A DNA stretch of 64,000 nt. Source: Vibrio chagasii. Lineage in GTDB: Bacteria > Pseudomonadota > Gammaproteobacteria > Enterobacterales > Vibrionaceae. Of the stretch, positions 19,072 to 27,839 are shown piece by piece. Positions within the stretch are counted from its first letter, which is position 1. Each line of letters opens with the position of its first letter. Both the position numbers and the translations under genes were made by a program. The notes beneath the pieces are model-generated. The model was not told the origin of the DNA and ran no database searches. It saw only the letters and a program-made list of their open reading frames with translations. The stretch spans positions 2,480,001 through 2,544,000 of the forward strand of contig NZ_AP025465.1 in assembly GCF_024347355.1 (NCBI RefSeq). The letters run 5' to 3'.

Positions 19072-19911
19072 ATGCAAATGGAAAGAAAAACATTACTAAC
19101 ACATTGTACTGATGCCCCAGGCCTCATCTCAAAGATCACCAACATTTGTTACAAGCACCAACTCAATATTGTTCACAATAACGAGTTCGTAGATAACACT
19201 AGTGGACACTTCTTTATGCGCACAGAGCTTGAAGGGTATTTCAATGATGAAACCTTTCTAGCAGACCTAGACCAAGCCCTGCCAGAAAACGCGAAACGTA
19301 AGCTCGTTGGCTCTTCTCGAAAACGTGTGGTTATTCTCGTGACGAAAGAAGCACACTGCCTTGGCGACATTCTAATGAAGAACTTCGATGGTAGCTTAGA
19401 CGTTGAAATCGCAGCGGTTGTCGGTAACTACGATATTTTACAAAGCCTAACCGAGCGCTTTGATATTCCTTACCACCATGTTTCACACGAAGGTCTGAAC
19501 CGTGAAGAACATGAGCAAAAAATGCTAGAAGTGATTGACCAATACGAGGCTGATTACCTTGTTTTGGCTAAGTACATGCGAGTGCTTACTCCGGGATTTG
19601 TTGAAAAGTACAACCACAAGATCATCAATATTCACCACAGCTTCTTGCCTGCATTTATCGGTGCGAAACCCTACCAACAAGCGTATGAGCGCGGCGTAAA
19701 GATCATTGGTGCAACGGCGCACTTCGTGACTAACGATTTGGATGAAGGCCCAATCATTAAGCAAGACGTTATTCCTGTTGATCATAACTTCAGTGCGAAA
19801 GACATGGCGCAAGCGGGGCGTGACGTAGAGAAGAATGTTCTAAGTAAGGCGCTAAACAAGGTGATCAATGATCACGTGTTTGTTTACGGCAACAAGACTG
19901 TCATTCTGTAG
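19072..19911 (+). CDS. purU: Formyltetrahydrofolate deformylase
   Basis: PurU hydrolyses 10-formyl-THF to formate and THF, supplying formate to PurT and balancing one-carbon pools. The 279 residues have an N-terminal ACT domain (HCTDAPGLISKITNICYKHQ) and a formyltransferase-like domain from about residue 85. Motifs include INIHHSFLPAFIGAKPYQQA (near 182-201) and IGATAHFVTNDLDEGPII (near 210-230). Catalytic His and Asp fall within these motifs. Two ATGs lie two codons apart. GGAAG precedes 19072 by only four bases, so the second (19078) may be the true start. It is a single gene with its own terminator. Confidence 0.96.
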   Translation: MQMERKTLLTHCTDAPGLISKITNICYKHQLNIVHNNEFVDNTSGHFFMRTELEGYFNDETFLADLDQALPENAKRKLVGSSRKRVVILVTKEAHCLGDILMKNFDGSLDVEIAAVVGNYDILQSLTERFDIPYHHVSHEGLNREEHEQKMLEVIDQYEADYLVLAKYMRVLTPGFVEKYNHKIINIHHSFLPAFIGAKPYQQAYERGVKIIGATAHFVTNDLDEGPIIKQDVIPVDHNFSAKDMAQAGRDVEKNVLSKALNKVINDHVFVYGNKTVIL

Positions 19912-19935
19912 GTTCAACAACGATTAGAACCCAAT

Positions 19936-19974
19936 AAAAAACGCGTAATAGGATTGCCCCATTACGCGTTTTTT
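19936..19974 (+). terminator. purU terminator
   Basis: AAAAAACGCGTAAT (19936-19949) pairs with ATTACGCGTTTTTT (19961-19974). Confidence 0.93.
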
Positions 19975-20000
19975 GTATCTGATAATCAGACCAGCTTTAT

Positions 20001-20243
20001 GAGATTCCCGACTACGCTCCTTCGTCGCTATCGGGAATGACGGTGTTCTCTTGCTAGTAAAAACGATGACTCAGAAGAGATACAGTCAAACCGAATGATA
20101 GTAAGGCACAACCACTGCACACATCCGCGCTCTATCTGAAAATTTTAATATCAAATCAAGCATTCACTACAGTTGATAGACCAACACATCCACTAACCGG
20201 CAACCTCGTCGTTCCGATGAGCCTAGGTGAGATCAGGAATCTC
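20001..20243. repeat. Pair of palindromic intergenic repeats (REP-like)
   Basis: This gene-free stretch contains a hairpin repeat at 20001-20042 (GAGATTCCCG, then CTCCTTCGTCGCTA, then TCGGGAATGACG). An inverted relative lies at 20207-20243 (CGTCGTTCC to ATCAGGAATCTC). The first arm is closely repeated at 23067 and 46919. Inner stem sequences TTCCCGA and TCGGGAA pair. I know this kind of repeat as common in Vibrio intergenic regions. The rest of 19975-20267 shows nothing else. Confidence 0.75.
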
Positions 20244-20267
20244 GCCCCTTTAAACTATCGACTAAAA

Positions 20268-20864
20268 CTAAGCTTGCTCTGATTCTACAATCTTCTTCAA
20301 CGAATGTGGGTGCAGCTTGATACAGATCCCTTGATGCTTAAATGCAACGGTTGGGTTGTTCAAACGCTCACACTCACCTTTCGGGCTAGACAGCTTGATC
20401 TTAATACCTTGCTCAGCCAGCGTTTCAAAGTTAGCAGCGAACTGCGGGTAAGTGTCTTTCAGATCCGCTAAGTACTCGTCAGCCGTGTGAGCATGAGACG
20501 GAATTACGAACTCAACGTGTTCCCAATCTTGGCTCGGGTAAATCTTGCCTTCTGCGGGGTATGGTAACTCTAAACACTCAATGCTCCAGCCACGGCTTTG
20601 CAAAGGCTGATCAAAAGCAATTACAACAATTGGACGACCATTGATCATCGCTTGTGAAATCGTAGAGCCGAATTCAGACCATGCTTGATGCGCCGCTTTC
20701 GCTAATTCCGTTTCATTGATTCTTAGCGCGATATGATCCGCTTGAGCAAAACTCAGATCCAAACCCAGTACGTTACCTAGGTTCTCAATTTTCGCCATAA
20801 ACGTATCAAGGCGGGCGATCATTTGTTGCGGTTCTAATTCAGCTTGCTTGAGGCTCATTGTCAT
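20268..20864 (-). CDS. YecM-family VOC-fold protein
   Basis: This is a 198-residue cytoplasmic protein of the YecM family (vicinal-oxygen-chelate-like fold, function unknown). Recognisable parts are LDLSFAQADHIALRINE near residue 38, QSRGWSIECLELPYPAEGK and WEHVEFVIP near residue 113. The paired His and Glu residues in AQADHIALR and WEHVEFV could form the metal site of the fold. It is divergent from argS, the same pairing as yecM/argS in E. coli. ATG 20864 has GGAGAA ten bases upstream. Confidence 0.92.
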   Translation of the reverse strand: MTMSLKQAELEPQQMIARLDTFMAKIENLGNVLGLDLSFAQADHIALRINETELAKAAHQAWSEFGSTISQAMINGRPIVVIAFDQPLQSRGWSIECLELPYPAEGKIYPSQDWEHVEFVIPSHAHTADEYLADLKDTYPQFAANFETLAEQGIKIKLSSPKGECERLNNPTVAFKHQGICIKLHPHSLKKIVESEQA

Positions 20865-21213
20865 TGTCTGCGTTCTCCAAATAATGGCTGCATGGTATCA
20901 GTTTTACCTTGTTCAACAAGCACTGCGTATATAAAAAGACAGCCGATAAGCACGTTGGCTCACATTCCTAAATACACAAACGCGGCATGGCGAAAATTGA
21001 ATGTCAAAAACCCCTTAGGAAATGTTAATTTTCTATCAATTCGACCTATAAGAAACCGCACAAAATTGGTATGATTACTGCCATTTTTGTGAACTTAAAC
21101 AGTGTCTGTTGTTCATTTCGGCATTAAATCGTTAACTAGACGCATAATTAACCAAATTTAATGACCTCGAAATAACGGCCACTCTTATCATCCTTGAATT
21201 GAAGGAAACGCGT
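20865..21213. other. Divergent promoter region of yecM and argS
   Basis: These 349 bases have no gene I can support. They contain AT-rich tracts and a TATGAT element at 21070-21075 that could be a -10 for argS. No operator is recognised. Confidence 0.4.
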
Positions 21214-22947
21214 GTGAATATCCAAGCACTTATTAATGACAAAGTATCTCAGGCTCTAGAAGCCGCTGGCGCACCTGCAGGCTCTCCTGCTGCTGTTCGC
21301 CAATCTGCAAAACCACAATTTGGTGACTACCAAGCAAACGGCGTAATGGGCGTTGCTAAGCGACTAGGCACTAACCCGCGAGAATTTGCTCAGAAAGTAT
21401 TGGACGTTCTAAACCTAGACGGTATCGCTTCTAAAGTTGAGATCGCAGGTCCAGGTTTCCTTAACATCTTCCTAGATGAGGCTTTCCTAGCAAAACAAGC
21501 AGACGCAGCACTTGCTGACTCTCGCCTTGGTGTTGCGGCAGCTGAAGCACAAACCATTGTTGCTGACTACTCAGCGCCAAACGTTGCAAAAGAAATGCAC
21601 GTTGGTCACCTGCGTTCAACAATCATCGGTGATGCCGTTGTTCGTACACTGGAATTCCTAGGCCACAAAGTTATCCGTGCTAACCACATCGGTGATTGGG
21701 GCACTCAATTCGGTATGCTTATCGCAAACCTTGAGCGCGTTCAGGCTGAATCAGGTGAAGTTTCAATGGAACTTGCTGACCTTGAAGGCTTCTACCGTGA
21801 ATCTAAAAAGCTTTACGACGAAGACGAAGAGTTCGCAGTTAAAGCACGTGGCTACGTAGTGAAACTGCAAAGCGGCGACGAGTTCTGTGCAGAGATGTGG
21901 AAGAAGCTTGTTGACGTAACAATGATTCAAAACCAACGCAACTACGATCGTCTAAACGTTTCACTAACGCGTGATGACGTAATGGGCGAAAGCATGTACA
22001 ACCACATGCTTCCAGGCATCGTTGCTGATCTTAAAGAGCAAGGTCTTGCTAAAGAAGATGACGGCGCACAAGTTGTATTCCTAGACGAATACAAAAACAA
22101 AGATGGTGACCCAATGGGCGTTATCATCCAGAAGCGCGACGGCGGTTTCCTTTACACAACAACTGATATTGCCTGTGCAAAATACCGTTTTGAAGAGCTA
22201 GGCGCAGACCGCGTTCTTTACTTCATCGACTCTCGTCAGCACCAACACCTAATGCAAGCTTGGACTATCGTTCGTAAAGCAGGTTACATCCCAGAATCGG
22301 TTTCTCTTGAGCACCACGCGTTCGGCATGATGCTAGGTAAAGACGGTAAGCCATTCAAGACTCGTGCAGGCGGTACGGTTCGTCTAGCTGACCTTCTTGA
22401 TGAAGCAGAAGTTCGTGCAGCACAACTGATCGAATCTAAGAACCCAGAACTAGCAGAAGACGAGAAGAAAGCGATCGCTAACACAGTTGCAATGGCAGCG
22501 GTTAAGTACGCAGACCTTTCTAAGCACCGTACTACTGACTACGTGTTCGATTGGGACAACATGCTTGCGTTCGAAGGTAACACAGCACCTTACATGCAAT
22601 ACGCATACACTCGTGTTGCTTCTGTATTTGCTAAAGCTGGCGTTTCTATGGACTCTCTTGAAGGTGAAATCAAAATCACTGAAGAGAAAGAGAAAGCACT
22701 TATCGCGAAACTTCTACAATTTGAAGAAGCGGTTCAATCTGTTGCTCGTGAAGGTCAACCACACATCATGTGTAGCTACCTGTTCGAACTAGCAGGTCAG
22801 TTCTCTAGCTTCTACGAAGCGTGCCCTATATTAGTAGCAGAAGACGAAGCGGTTAAACAGAGCCGTCTGAAGCTTGCTGCCCTAACAGCGAAGACAATCA
22901 AACAAGGTCTGTCGCTTCTAGGCATCGAGACTCTAGAACGCATGTAA
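21214..22947 (+). CDS. argS: Arginyl-tRNA synthetase
   Basis: ArgS charges tRNA-Arg with arginine. From the GTG at 21214 it has 577 residues, the same as E. coli, and begins [24 protein letters not shown] five codons earlier is in frame but falls in the GAAGGAA ribosome-binding site. The HIGH motif appears as EMHVGHLRS near residue 130. The KMSK loop is the degenerate form usual in ArgS ([13 protein letters not shown] near residue 380). The C-terminal DALR anticodon-binding domain ends [10 protein letters not shown]. It is a class I synthetase that needs tRNA for activation. It is followed by a heptamer array and a terminator. Confidence 0.97.
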   Translation: MNIQALINDKVSQALEAAGAPAGSPAAVRQSAKPQFGDYQANGVMGVAKRLGTNPREFAQKVLDVLNLDGIASKVEIAGPGFLNIFLDEAFLAKQADAALADSRLGVAAAEAQTIVADYSAPNVAKEMHVGHLRSTIIGDAVVRTLEFLGHKVIRANHIGDWGTQFGMLIANLERVQAESGEVSMELADLEGFYRESKKLYDEDEEFAVKARGYVVKLQSGDEFCAEMWKKLVDVTMIQNQRNYDRLNVSLTRDDVMGESMYNHMLPGIVADLKEQGLAKEDDGAQVVFLDEYKNKDGDPMGVIIQKRDGGFLYTTTDIACAKYRFEELGADRVLYFIDSRQHQHLMQAWTIVRKAGYIPESVSLEHHAFGMMLGKDGKPFKTRAGGTVRLADLLDEAEVRAAQLIESKNPELAEDEKKAIANTVAMAAVKYADLSKHRTTDYVFDWDNMLAFEGNTAPYMQYAYTRVASVFAKAGVSMDSLEGEIKITEEKEKALIAKLLQFEEAVQSVAREGQPHIMCSYLFELAGQFSSFYEACPILVAEDEAVKQSRLKLAALTAKTIKQGLSLLGIETLERM

Positions 22948-22949
22948 GC

Positions 22950-22980
22950 GATTCGAGATTCGAGATTCGAGATTCGAGAT
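22950..22980. repeat. Short heptamer tandem repeat after argS
   Basis: GATTCGA is repeated 4.4 times, starting three bases after the argS stop. Rotated, the unit is CGAGATT. It differs by one base from the unit (CGAGATA on the minus strand) of the 14-copy array at 27652. Confidence 0.9.
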
Positions 22981-22986
22981 AATTAG

Positions 22987-23016
22987 AAAGGTTGACGTGA
23001 AAACGTCAACCTTTTG
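22987..23016 (+). terminator. argS terminator
   Basis: AAAGGTTGACGT pairs with ACGTCAACCTTT, followed by TTGTTTT. The stem resembles those after gltA and pgm (GGTTGATGTGAAAGCATCAACC type). Confidence 0.9.
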
Positions 23017-23066
23017 TTTTATTTGGAGGTTATATTTACTTAACTATCCGCAAACTTCCGTTGCAA

Positions 23067-23207
23067 GAGATCTCCTACTACGCTCCTTCGTCGCTCTAGG
23101 AGATGACGGCAATGAATGCCGTAAGTCCGAGACAGGATCAATGGCGCGTTCCCACTATCCTTCCCCCGCCATCCCCTTCATTGATGAGAGAGCGTGCTAG
23201 GACATCT
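23067..23207. repeat. Second pair of REP-like repeats
   Basis: A clear arm at 23067-23108 (GAGATCTCC, then ACGCTCCTTCGTCGCTCTA, then GGAGATGACGG) is the same family as 20001-20042. A weaker inverted relative is at about 23167-23207 (CGCCATCCCC to GGACATCT). The 337-base gap between argS and the HIT-like gene holds these repeats, the heptamers and the terminator, and no gene. Confidence 0.65.
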
Positions 23208-23284
23208 GCTTATTGAGGTCGTAAGCGCTAGCCACATTCTCTTTCCAACCTTATACTCAACTAAAACAATTAATTGGAAAGATC

Positions 23285-23713
23285 ATGAGCTTCGAACTTC
23301 ATCCTCAATTGGCAAAAGACACCACAGTTATTGGCGAATTCCCGCTTAGCCTTGCATTACTACACAAAGACAACGCCGTGCCTTGGGTTATTCTGGTCCC
23401 AAAACGTGCCAACCTCAAAGAGTTGCATCACTTACCAATGAAAGAGCAACAGCAGTTCTTACATGAATCTCAAGCAGTAAGCCAAGCACTAGAAGCTACA
23501 TTCCAACCGGATAAGCTCAACCTAGGCGCACTAGGTAACATGGTGCCACAACTGCACATCCACCATATCGCACGTTTCAAAAATGATGTGGCGTGGCCTG
23601 GCCCAGTGTGGGGCAACACCACAGGTGAACAGCGCAGTGAAGAAGAGCAAGCAGCTATCCTAACTCGTATTCAAAATGTTCTGTCACTAAGCTCTATCTT
23701 TAAGAAAGCTTAA
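23285..23713 (+). CDS. HIT-like domain protein
   Basis: This is a 142-residue cytoplasmic protein of the histidine-triad fold. The motif PQLHIHHIARF is near residue 95. Canonical HIT enzymes have His at positions 1, 3 and 5 of the motif, but here position 5 is Ile. So it belongs to the HIT-like group and may not be a standard nucleotide hydrolase. VPWVILVPKRANLKELHHL near residue 38 is the nucleotide-binding strand region. The tail includes DVAWPGPVWG, a feature of the proteobacterial subgroup. ATG 23285 follows GGAAAGATC. It is a single gene. Confidence 0.85.
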   Translation: MSFELHPQLAKDTTVIGEFPLSLALLHKDNAVPWVILVPKRANLKELHHLPMKEQQQFLHESQAVSQALEATFQPDKLNLGALGNMVPQLHIHHIARFKNDVAWPGPVWGNTTGEQRSEEEQAAILTRIQNVLSLSSIFKKA

Positions 23714-23849
23714 CCTTGTGACACAGGTGATGCCTCTTGCTAGGCATCACGATTATTACCAATGTGTAATAATAATTCACAAAAACGCCCCATTATCACA
23801 ACACAAACTCCTGCGTATACTCTCTTGCACACAACATAGAGAGAGCATC

Positions 23850-24377
23850 ATGAAACAAACCTTCAACTTATTTCGTCATATCAGCTGGATCGCCATCATC
23901 TGTTCTATGCTTGCTTCCCTACTCTTATTCTTTATGGGAGCAACCAAAACTTACTCTGCTTTTGCGATCTTCATGCTCAATCAGGTACCACCAGAATCGC
24001 TCGCGCATTTAGACACAACAGATATTGCGATCTCGTACTTGATTAAGTCTCTGGATACGTTCTTGATTGCGTTTGTACTCTTCATCTTTTCTCACGGAGT
24101 GTTCACTCTGTTCATTTCGGATAAGAGCAATGCTGCAAAAAGCGACCAACAAGTCAATAAAAGCAAAGTACTTAGTTGGATAAAAACCCCCAATATTGGT
24201 CACCTGAAAAACATTTTGGCTGAAGTGATTATCATCATTCTCTTCGTGAAGTTTTTGGAGCTTGTGCTCGTCAATTTCGACAGTATTGGATGGGATATTT
24301 TGGTTCTTCCAGTATCCATATTGTTACTGAGTATCGGCCTTAAAGTGCTTGGGTTAGGTGAAACCAAAGAGTCTTAA
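23850..24377 (+). CDS. UPF0114/YqhA-like membrane protein
   Basis: From ATG 23850 (GAGAGAG upstream) this is a 175-residue inner-membrane protein with four hydrophobic segments (about 10-35, 68-90, 121-142 and 147-167). The run AISYLIKSLDTFLIAFVLFI followed by a loop and LAEVIIIILFVKFLE resembles the UPF0114 (YqhA) family, whose role is unknown. The loop at 93-115 is hydrophilic. The frame stays open another 44 codons upstream, but that region lies in a terminator-like spacer and does not look coding. Confidence 0.75.
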   Translation: MKQTFNLFRHISWIAIICSMLASLLLFFMGATKTYSAFAIFMLNQVPPESLAHLDTTDIAISYLIKSLDTFLIAFVLFIFSHGVFTLFISDKSNAAKSDQQVNKSKVLSWIKTPNIGHLKNILAEVIIIILFVKFLELVLVNFDSIGWDILVLPVSILLLSIGLKVLGLGETKES

Positions 24378-24394
24378 GTCGATAAACACAAACA

Positions 24395-24427
24395 AAAAAA
24401 CCGCAGCTCATAGGCTGCGGTTTTTTG
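24395..24427. terminator. Two-way terminator before feoC
   Basis: AAAAAACCGCAGC pairs with GCTGCGGTTTTTT. It serves the UPF0114-like gene and feoABC on the opposite strand. Confidence 0.92.
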
Positions 24428-24443
24428 TTAGATATTGACCAAA

Positions 24444-24674
24444 CTACATCATCACATTCAGCGACAGACCATCTTGTTTGCTGATGGTGTAGCGAACACG
24501 CGTTGTATGACCATGTTTGTTGGTGTCAACCAAGCGAGATACTTTGCCTTTCTTGACCCACACGCTCAACATCGCATCCACGCCGTCTTCACTCATACCA
24601 AATTTCGCTGCAATCTCTTTACGAGCTGCGACACCTTGGCTGTCAATGTACTGATGAAGTTCAGTTAAAATCAT
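24444..24674 (-). CDS. feoC: FeoC-like transcriptional/stability factor
   Basis: This is a 76-residue winged-helix protein, the third gene of feoABC. It begins MILTELHQYIDSQGVAARKE. It has no cysteine, so it lacks the Fe-S ligand cluster seen in enterobacterial FeoC. In E. coli-type systems FeoC stabilises FeoB or regulates it. The start overlaps the feoB stop by four bases (24671-24674), typical of translational coupling. Confidence 0.9.
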   Translation of the reverse strand: MILTELHQYIDSQGVAARKEIAAKFGMSEDGVDAMLSVWVKKGKVSRLVDTNKHGHTTRVRYTISKQDGLSLNVMM

Positions 24675-26944
24675 ACGACTTGCACCTCTAATGCTTTTTG
24701 CTTGCTGCCAACTTTCTTAAATACACGGTAGGTAATCACAAAGCCACCAGCAATCGCGACCATCCACACTGCACTTGTCACAGGGTGTGCTGCAAAGTTT
24801 GCCGCTTGGTAGTAGAAAGTTGCACCAAAGTAGCCAAGCGCCATAGTCCAGACCGCAATAAAGCGTGCAAACATTTGACCAAATTCACGAACGTAAGCAC
24901 CCATTGCAGCCACACAAGGTGTGTAAAGCAAGATAAGGATTAAGTAAGCAAACGCAGCGTGACCAGAAACAAATTTGTCTTTCAGGTTACCAAAGATAGA
25001 CGAGTCAACCTCTTGCTCTTCGGCAACTGCACCAGAATCGCTTAAGTCACCCACTTCAATGCCTAGAGGATCCGAGTAGCTCAGACCGGCTAGATTCTCA
25101 GGGATCGTCATCACCGCTTCTTCTAAGCTCGCCGCCAAATCAAACTCAGCCGCTTCTTCATCAGAAGGCGTTGTGTAAAGGCTGTTCAAGGTACCTACTA
25201 CCGCTTCTTTCGCGAAGATACCAGTAATGATACCTACCGTTGCTGGCCAGTTTTCTTCTGTAATGCCAATTGGTTGGAACACAGGAGTCACAACTTGCGC
25301 TGCCTTAGAAAGTACTGAATTTTCGCTGTCTTCGTTACCGAAACTCCCGTCCATACCCAGAGAGTTCAAGAAGCTTAAGATTGCTACCACAACCACAATC
25401 GTTTTACCTGCACCAAGTACGAATCGCTTCAGTTTCTGCCACGTTTTCAACATCACGTTTTGTACAGTTGGCAGCTCGTAGTCAGGCATTTCCATTACTA
25501 AGCTATCGCTGCTACCTGGGTAGACAGTGTTTTTAAGGAACAAACCAGTAAATACAGAAGCAAGGATACCCATGATGTACAGAGCAAATACCACGTTTTG
25601 ACCAGCACCAGGGAAGAACGCCGCTGCAAAAAGTGCGTATACCGGTAGACGAGCACCACATGACATAAATGGTGCCATAGATGCAGCTAGTTTACGCTCA
25701 CGCTCTTGATCAAGAGTACGAGTAGCCATGATAGACGGTACGTTACAGCCGAAGCCAAGCACTAACGGTACAAACGCCTTACCCGGCAGACCAATCTTTT
25801 GCATCACTTTATCAAGTACAAACGCAGCACGCGCCATGTAGCCTGAACTTTCAAGTACCGCTAAGAACAAGTAAAGCGCCGCGATAACCGGAATAAAGGT
25901 TGCGACAGTTTGAATACCGCCACCGATACCATCTGCAAGAATAGTAACCAGCCAAACTGGTAGGTGTCCGTCTAATAAATGGTGTCCACCATCAACCAAA
26001 ATTGCACCAACACCAATATCAAAGAAGTCGATGAACGCGCTACCGATATTGATAGAGAACATGAACATTAAGTACATGATGACAAAGAAGAAAGGGATAC
26101 CGACCCATTTGTTCAGAATGAATTGGTCAGCTTTCTCTGTGAAGTTACGGCTTAGTTTGCCTTCACTGCGGCGAACACGTTTACACAGATCGTGTAAGAA
26201 GGTGTACTTCGCGTCTGCTACCGCAAGGTCGATATCAAACTCGGCGCCAAGACGCACATTATCAATTTGAGTACGTGTTTGCGGAGCTAAACCGTTTAGC
26301 ACCAAGTAATCATTTTCTAGAGCACGAATCGCAAGCGCTCGGTGAGAAACATCAGCATCATAAAAATGTGATTCAACAGAAGGAATAAGTGCTTCTAATG
26401 CTTCGTCATAGTTAATAGAGATAGGATCAAGGCTCACACCTTGAACAAGAAGCTTATGTAGGCGCTCTTTGAAACGAGCCACTTGGCCTTTATCGTTCGC
26501 AGACAAGCTAAGAACCGGGCAACCTAGCTCTTTCTCTAGCGCTTTCAGGTTAATCACCTGACGCTCGCGCTTTAATACATCCATTTTGTTCAATACAACG
26601 ATCATTGGACGACCCAACTCTCGCAATTGCAATGTCATGTATAAGCTTCGTTCTAAGCAGCTTGCATCAACAACATTAATGATCACGTCAGCAGGGTGAG
26701 TCAGAACAGCTCGCGACGCGATAGACTCATCAATACTATTCGCATCATTACCACTATCTAGTGCGTAGATACCAGGCAAGTCGGTTAGCTGAAATTGGTC
26801 ACCCGCATGTGAATAGACACCCGTTTTCTTTTCTACGGTTACGCCTACCCAGTTACCAACATGCTGCTTCGCACCGGTTAGTGCATTGAATAACGTTGTT
26901 TTACCACTATTCGGGTTACCAACGGTAAGAACTTGATAATCCAT
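24671..26944 (-). CDS. feoB: Ferrous iron transporter FeoB
   Basis: FeoB is the inner-membrane Fe(II) importer with an N-terminal GTPase. The 757 residues show G1 GNPNSGKT (residues 8-15), the switch region VGVTVEKK, G3 TDLPGIY near residue 55, and G4 LNKMDVL near residue 120. The membrane part has the gating motifs LGFGCNVPSIMATRT and GIFAKEAVVGTLNSLY. The middle loop and the C-terminal segments match bacterial FeoB. feoA is immediately upstream (feoB ATG directly follows the feoA stop). Fur control is likely from the box before feoA. Confidence 0.97.
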   Translation of the reverse strand: MDYQVLTVGNPNSGKTTLFNALTGAKQHVGNWVGVTVEKKTGVYSHAGDQFQLTDLPGIYALDSGNDANSIDESIASRAVLTHPADVIINVVDASCLERSLYMTLQLRELGRPMIVVLNKMDVLKRERQVINLKALEKELGCPVLSLSANDKGQVARFKERLHKLLVQGVSLDPISINYDEALEALIPSVESHFYDADVSHRALAIRALENDYLVLNGLAPQTRTQIDNVRLGAEFDIDLAVADAKYTFLHDLCKRVRRSEGKLSRNFTEKADQFILNKWVGIPFFFVIMYLMFMFSINIGSAFIDFFDIGVGAILVDGGHHLLDGHLPVWLVTILADGIGGGIQTVATFIPVIAALYLFLAVLESSGYMARAAFVLDKVMQKIGLPGKAFVPLVLGFGCNVPSIMATRTLDQERERKLAASMAPFMSCGARLPVYALFAAAFFPGAGQNVVFALYIMGILASVFTGLFLKNTVYPGSSDSLVMEMPDYELPTVQNVMLKTWQKLKRFVLGAGKTIVVVVAILSFLNSLGMDGSFGNEDSENSVLSKAAQVVTPVFQPIGITEENWPATVGIITGIFAKEAVVGTLNSLYTTPSDEEAAEFDLAASLEEAVMTIPENLAGLSYSDPLGIEVGDLSDSGAVAEEQEVDSSIFGNLKDKFVSGHAAFAYLILILLYTPCVAAMGAYVREFGQMFARFIAVWTMALGYFGATFYYQAANFAAHPVTSAVWMVAIAGGFVITYRVFKKVGSKQKALEVQVV

Positions 26945-27166
26945 TTAGATAACCTCGATTTGTTCTGCGATGCTTTCACGAATGGCGATAGAGACTCCTC
27001 TCACCTCCACTTGAAGCGGATCCCCCATCGGCGCGCGACGGATTAGTGTAACTTCAGTGTTTGGTAACATACCCATGACCATTAGCTTTTTTCTAACTTC
27101 TGGTGTTAAGCCGGTTAAGGCAACTATAGAAGCCGCTTTTCCTTGCTCTAGTTGTGAGAGTTTCAT
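26945..27166 (-). CDS. feoA: FeoA, SH3-like partner of FeoB
   Basis: This is a 73-residue cytoplasmic protein with the FeoA fold: LSQLEQGKAASIVALTG, MGMLPNTEVTLIRRAPMGDP and VEVRGVSIAIRESIAEQIEV. It is needed for FeoB activity. It is the first gene of the operon and has a Fur-like box 20 bases before the start. Confidence 0.95.
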   Translation of the reverse strand: MKLSQLEQGKAASIVALTGLTPEVRKKLMVMGMLPNTEVTLIRRAPMGDPLQVEVRGVSIAIRESIAEQIEVI

Positions 27167-27185
27167 AAATACCCAATTCGTGATT

Positions 27186-27204
27186 GATAATGAGAAAGAT
27201 TGTT
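27186..27204. promoter_or_regulatory. Fur box before feoA
   Basis: GATAATGAGAAAGATTGTT matches the 19-base Fur consensus GATAATGATAATCATTATC at 14 positions, with the first eight perfect. It is placed about 20 bases upstream of feoA, where Fe-Fur would block transcription. fur itself lies at 53613 in this window. Confidence 0.65.
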
Positions 27205-27469
27205 ATTAACAGCATAATACACATACATGACCACAATTCTATTGTGTGAAATCAATGTTTTCGAAAATATATACTCGTAAGTTTCGTTAAAAACGTTTAC
27301 GTCAAAACCGTCACTTTCAACAACTAGTGAGAACTACCTCACTAGTACACCACAAGCAAACACATAACAAACCATAAAATATCAATAGTTTATGAAAATG
27401 TCGCTTTTCTCATAGCCTTCTGTCGTTAATTTTATAAGTAAAATAAGTCACTAATCGTATAGTTACTCC

Positions 27470-27601
27470 ATCGAAGAGAAACTCCTTCTCTTTAATTTAA
27501 TTCCAGAGGTGATGTGGCTTGCCATATCACTCCGGCAGCAAGCGAAGGTGTCATTGGCACCCGTGGTATAGTCCCCCCGGCTATACCACGATATTTTTTT
27601 T
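27470..27601 (+). ncRNA. Candidate structured small RNA with terminator
   Basis: Between feoA and the AraC-type gene the plus strand can form four hairpins in a row. Their stems are AGAGAA/TTCTCT (27475-27491), GTGATGTGG/CCATATCAC (27509-27530, perfect with a G-U pair), GGTGTC/GGCACC (27547-27561) and GTGGTATAG/CTATACCAC (27563-27589). The last has loop TCCCCCCGG and is followed by a tract of eight T's (27594-27601), a strong intrinsic terminator. A TATAGT -10-like box is at 27458-27463, which would start the RNA near 27470. The -35 is weak. Inside is a 19-codon frame from ATG 27512 to TAG 27571, with AGAGG too close for a normal start. No gene is served by this terminator, so a free RNA of about 130 bases is the simplest reading. 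I do not recognise its family. Confidence 0.62.
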
Positions 27602-27650
27602 CTTATCTTGTTTAATCCCTGCAAAACAATCTTCAAAAAACTAACCCAAA

Positions 27651-27749
<99 letters not shown>

Positions 27750-27756
27750 AGAAGCA

Positions 27757-27787
27757 TAAAAAAGCCCCAACACGAATGTCGAGGCTT
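27757..27787 (-). terminator. Terminator of the propeller-AraC gene
   Basis: On the minus strand GAAGCCTCGACATTCG is followed by TGTTGGGGCTTTTTT. The pairing AAGCC/GGCTT with imperfect middle is a typical intrinsic terminator with six T's. It lies about 50 bases after the stop. Confidence 0.75.
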
Positions 27788-27839
27788 CAATGAAACTATC
27801 TGTCGTTAGCGTAAGACTGGCTGGTTAATATTGTTCGCT

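Noticed and set aside
27470..27601. Candidate RNA as Qrr, RyhB, Spot 42 or 4.5S RNA
   Set aside because: The sequences I remember for these do not match, and there is no Fur box or sigma-54 promoter at the right place.
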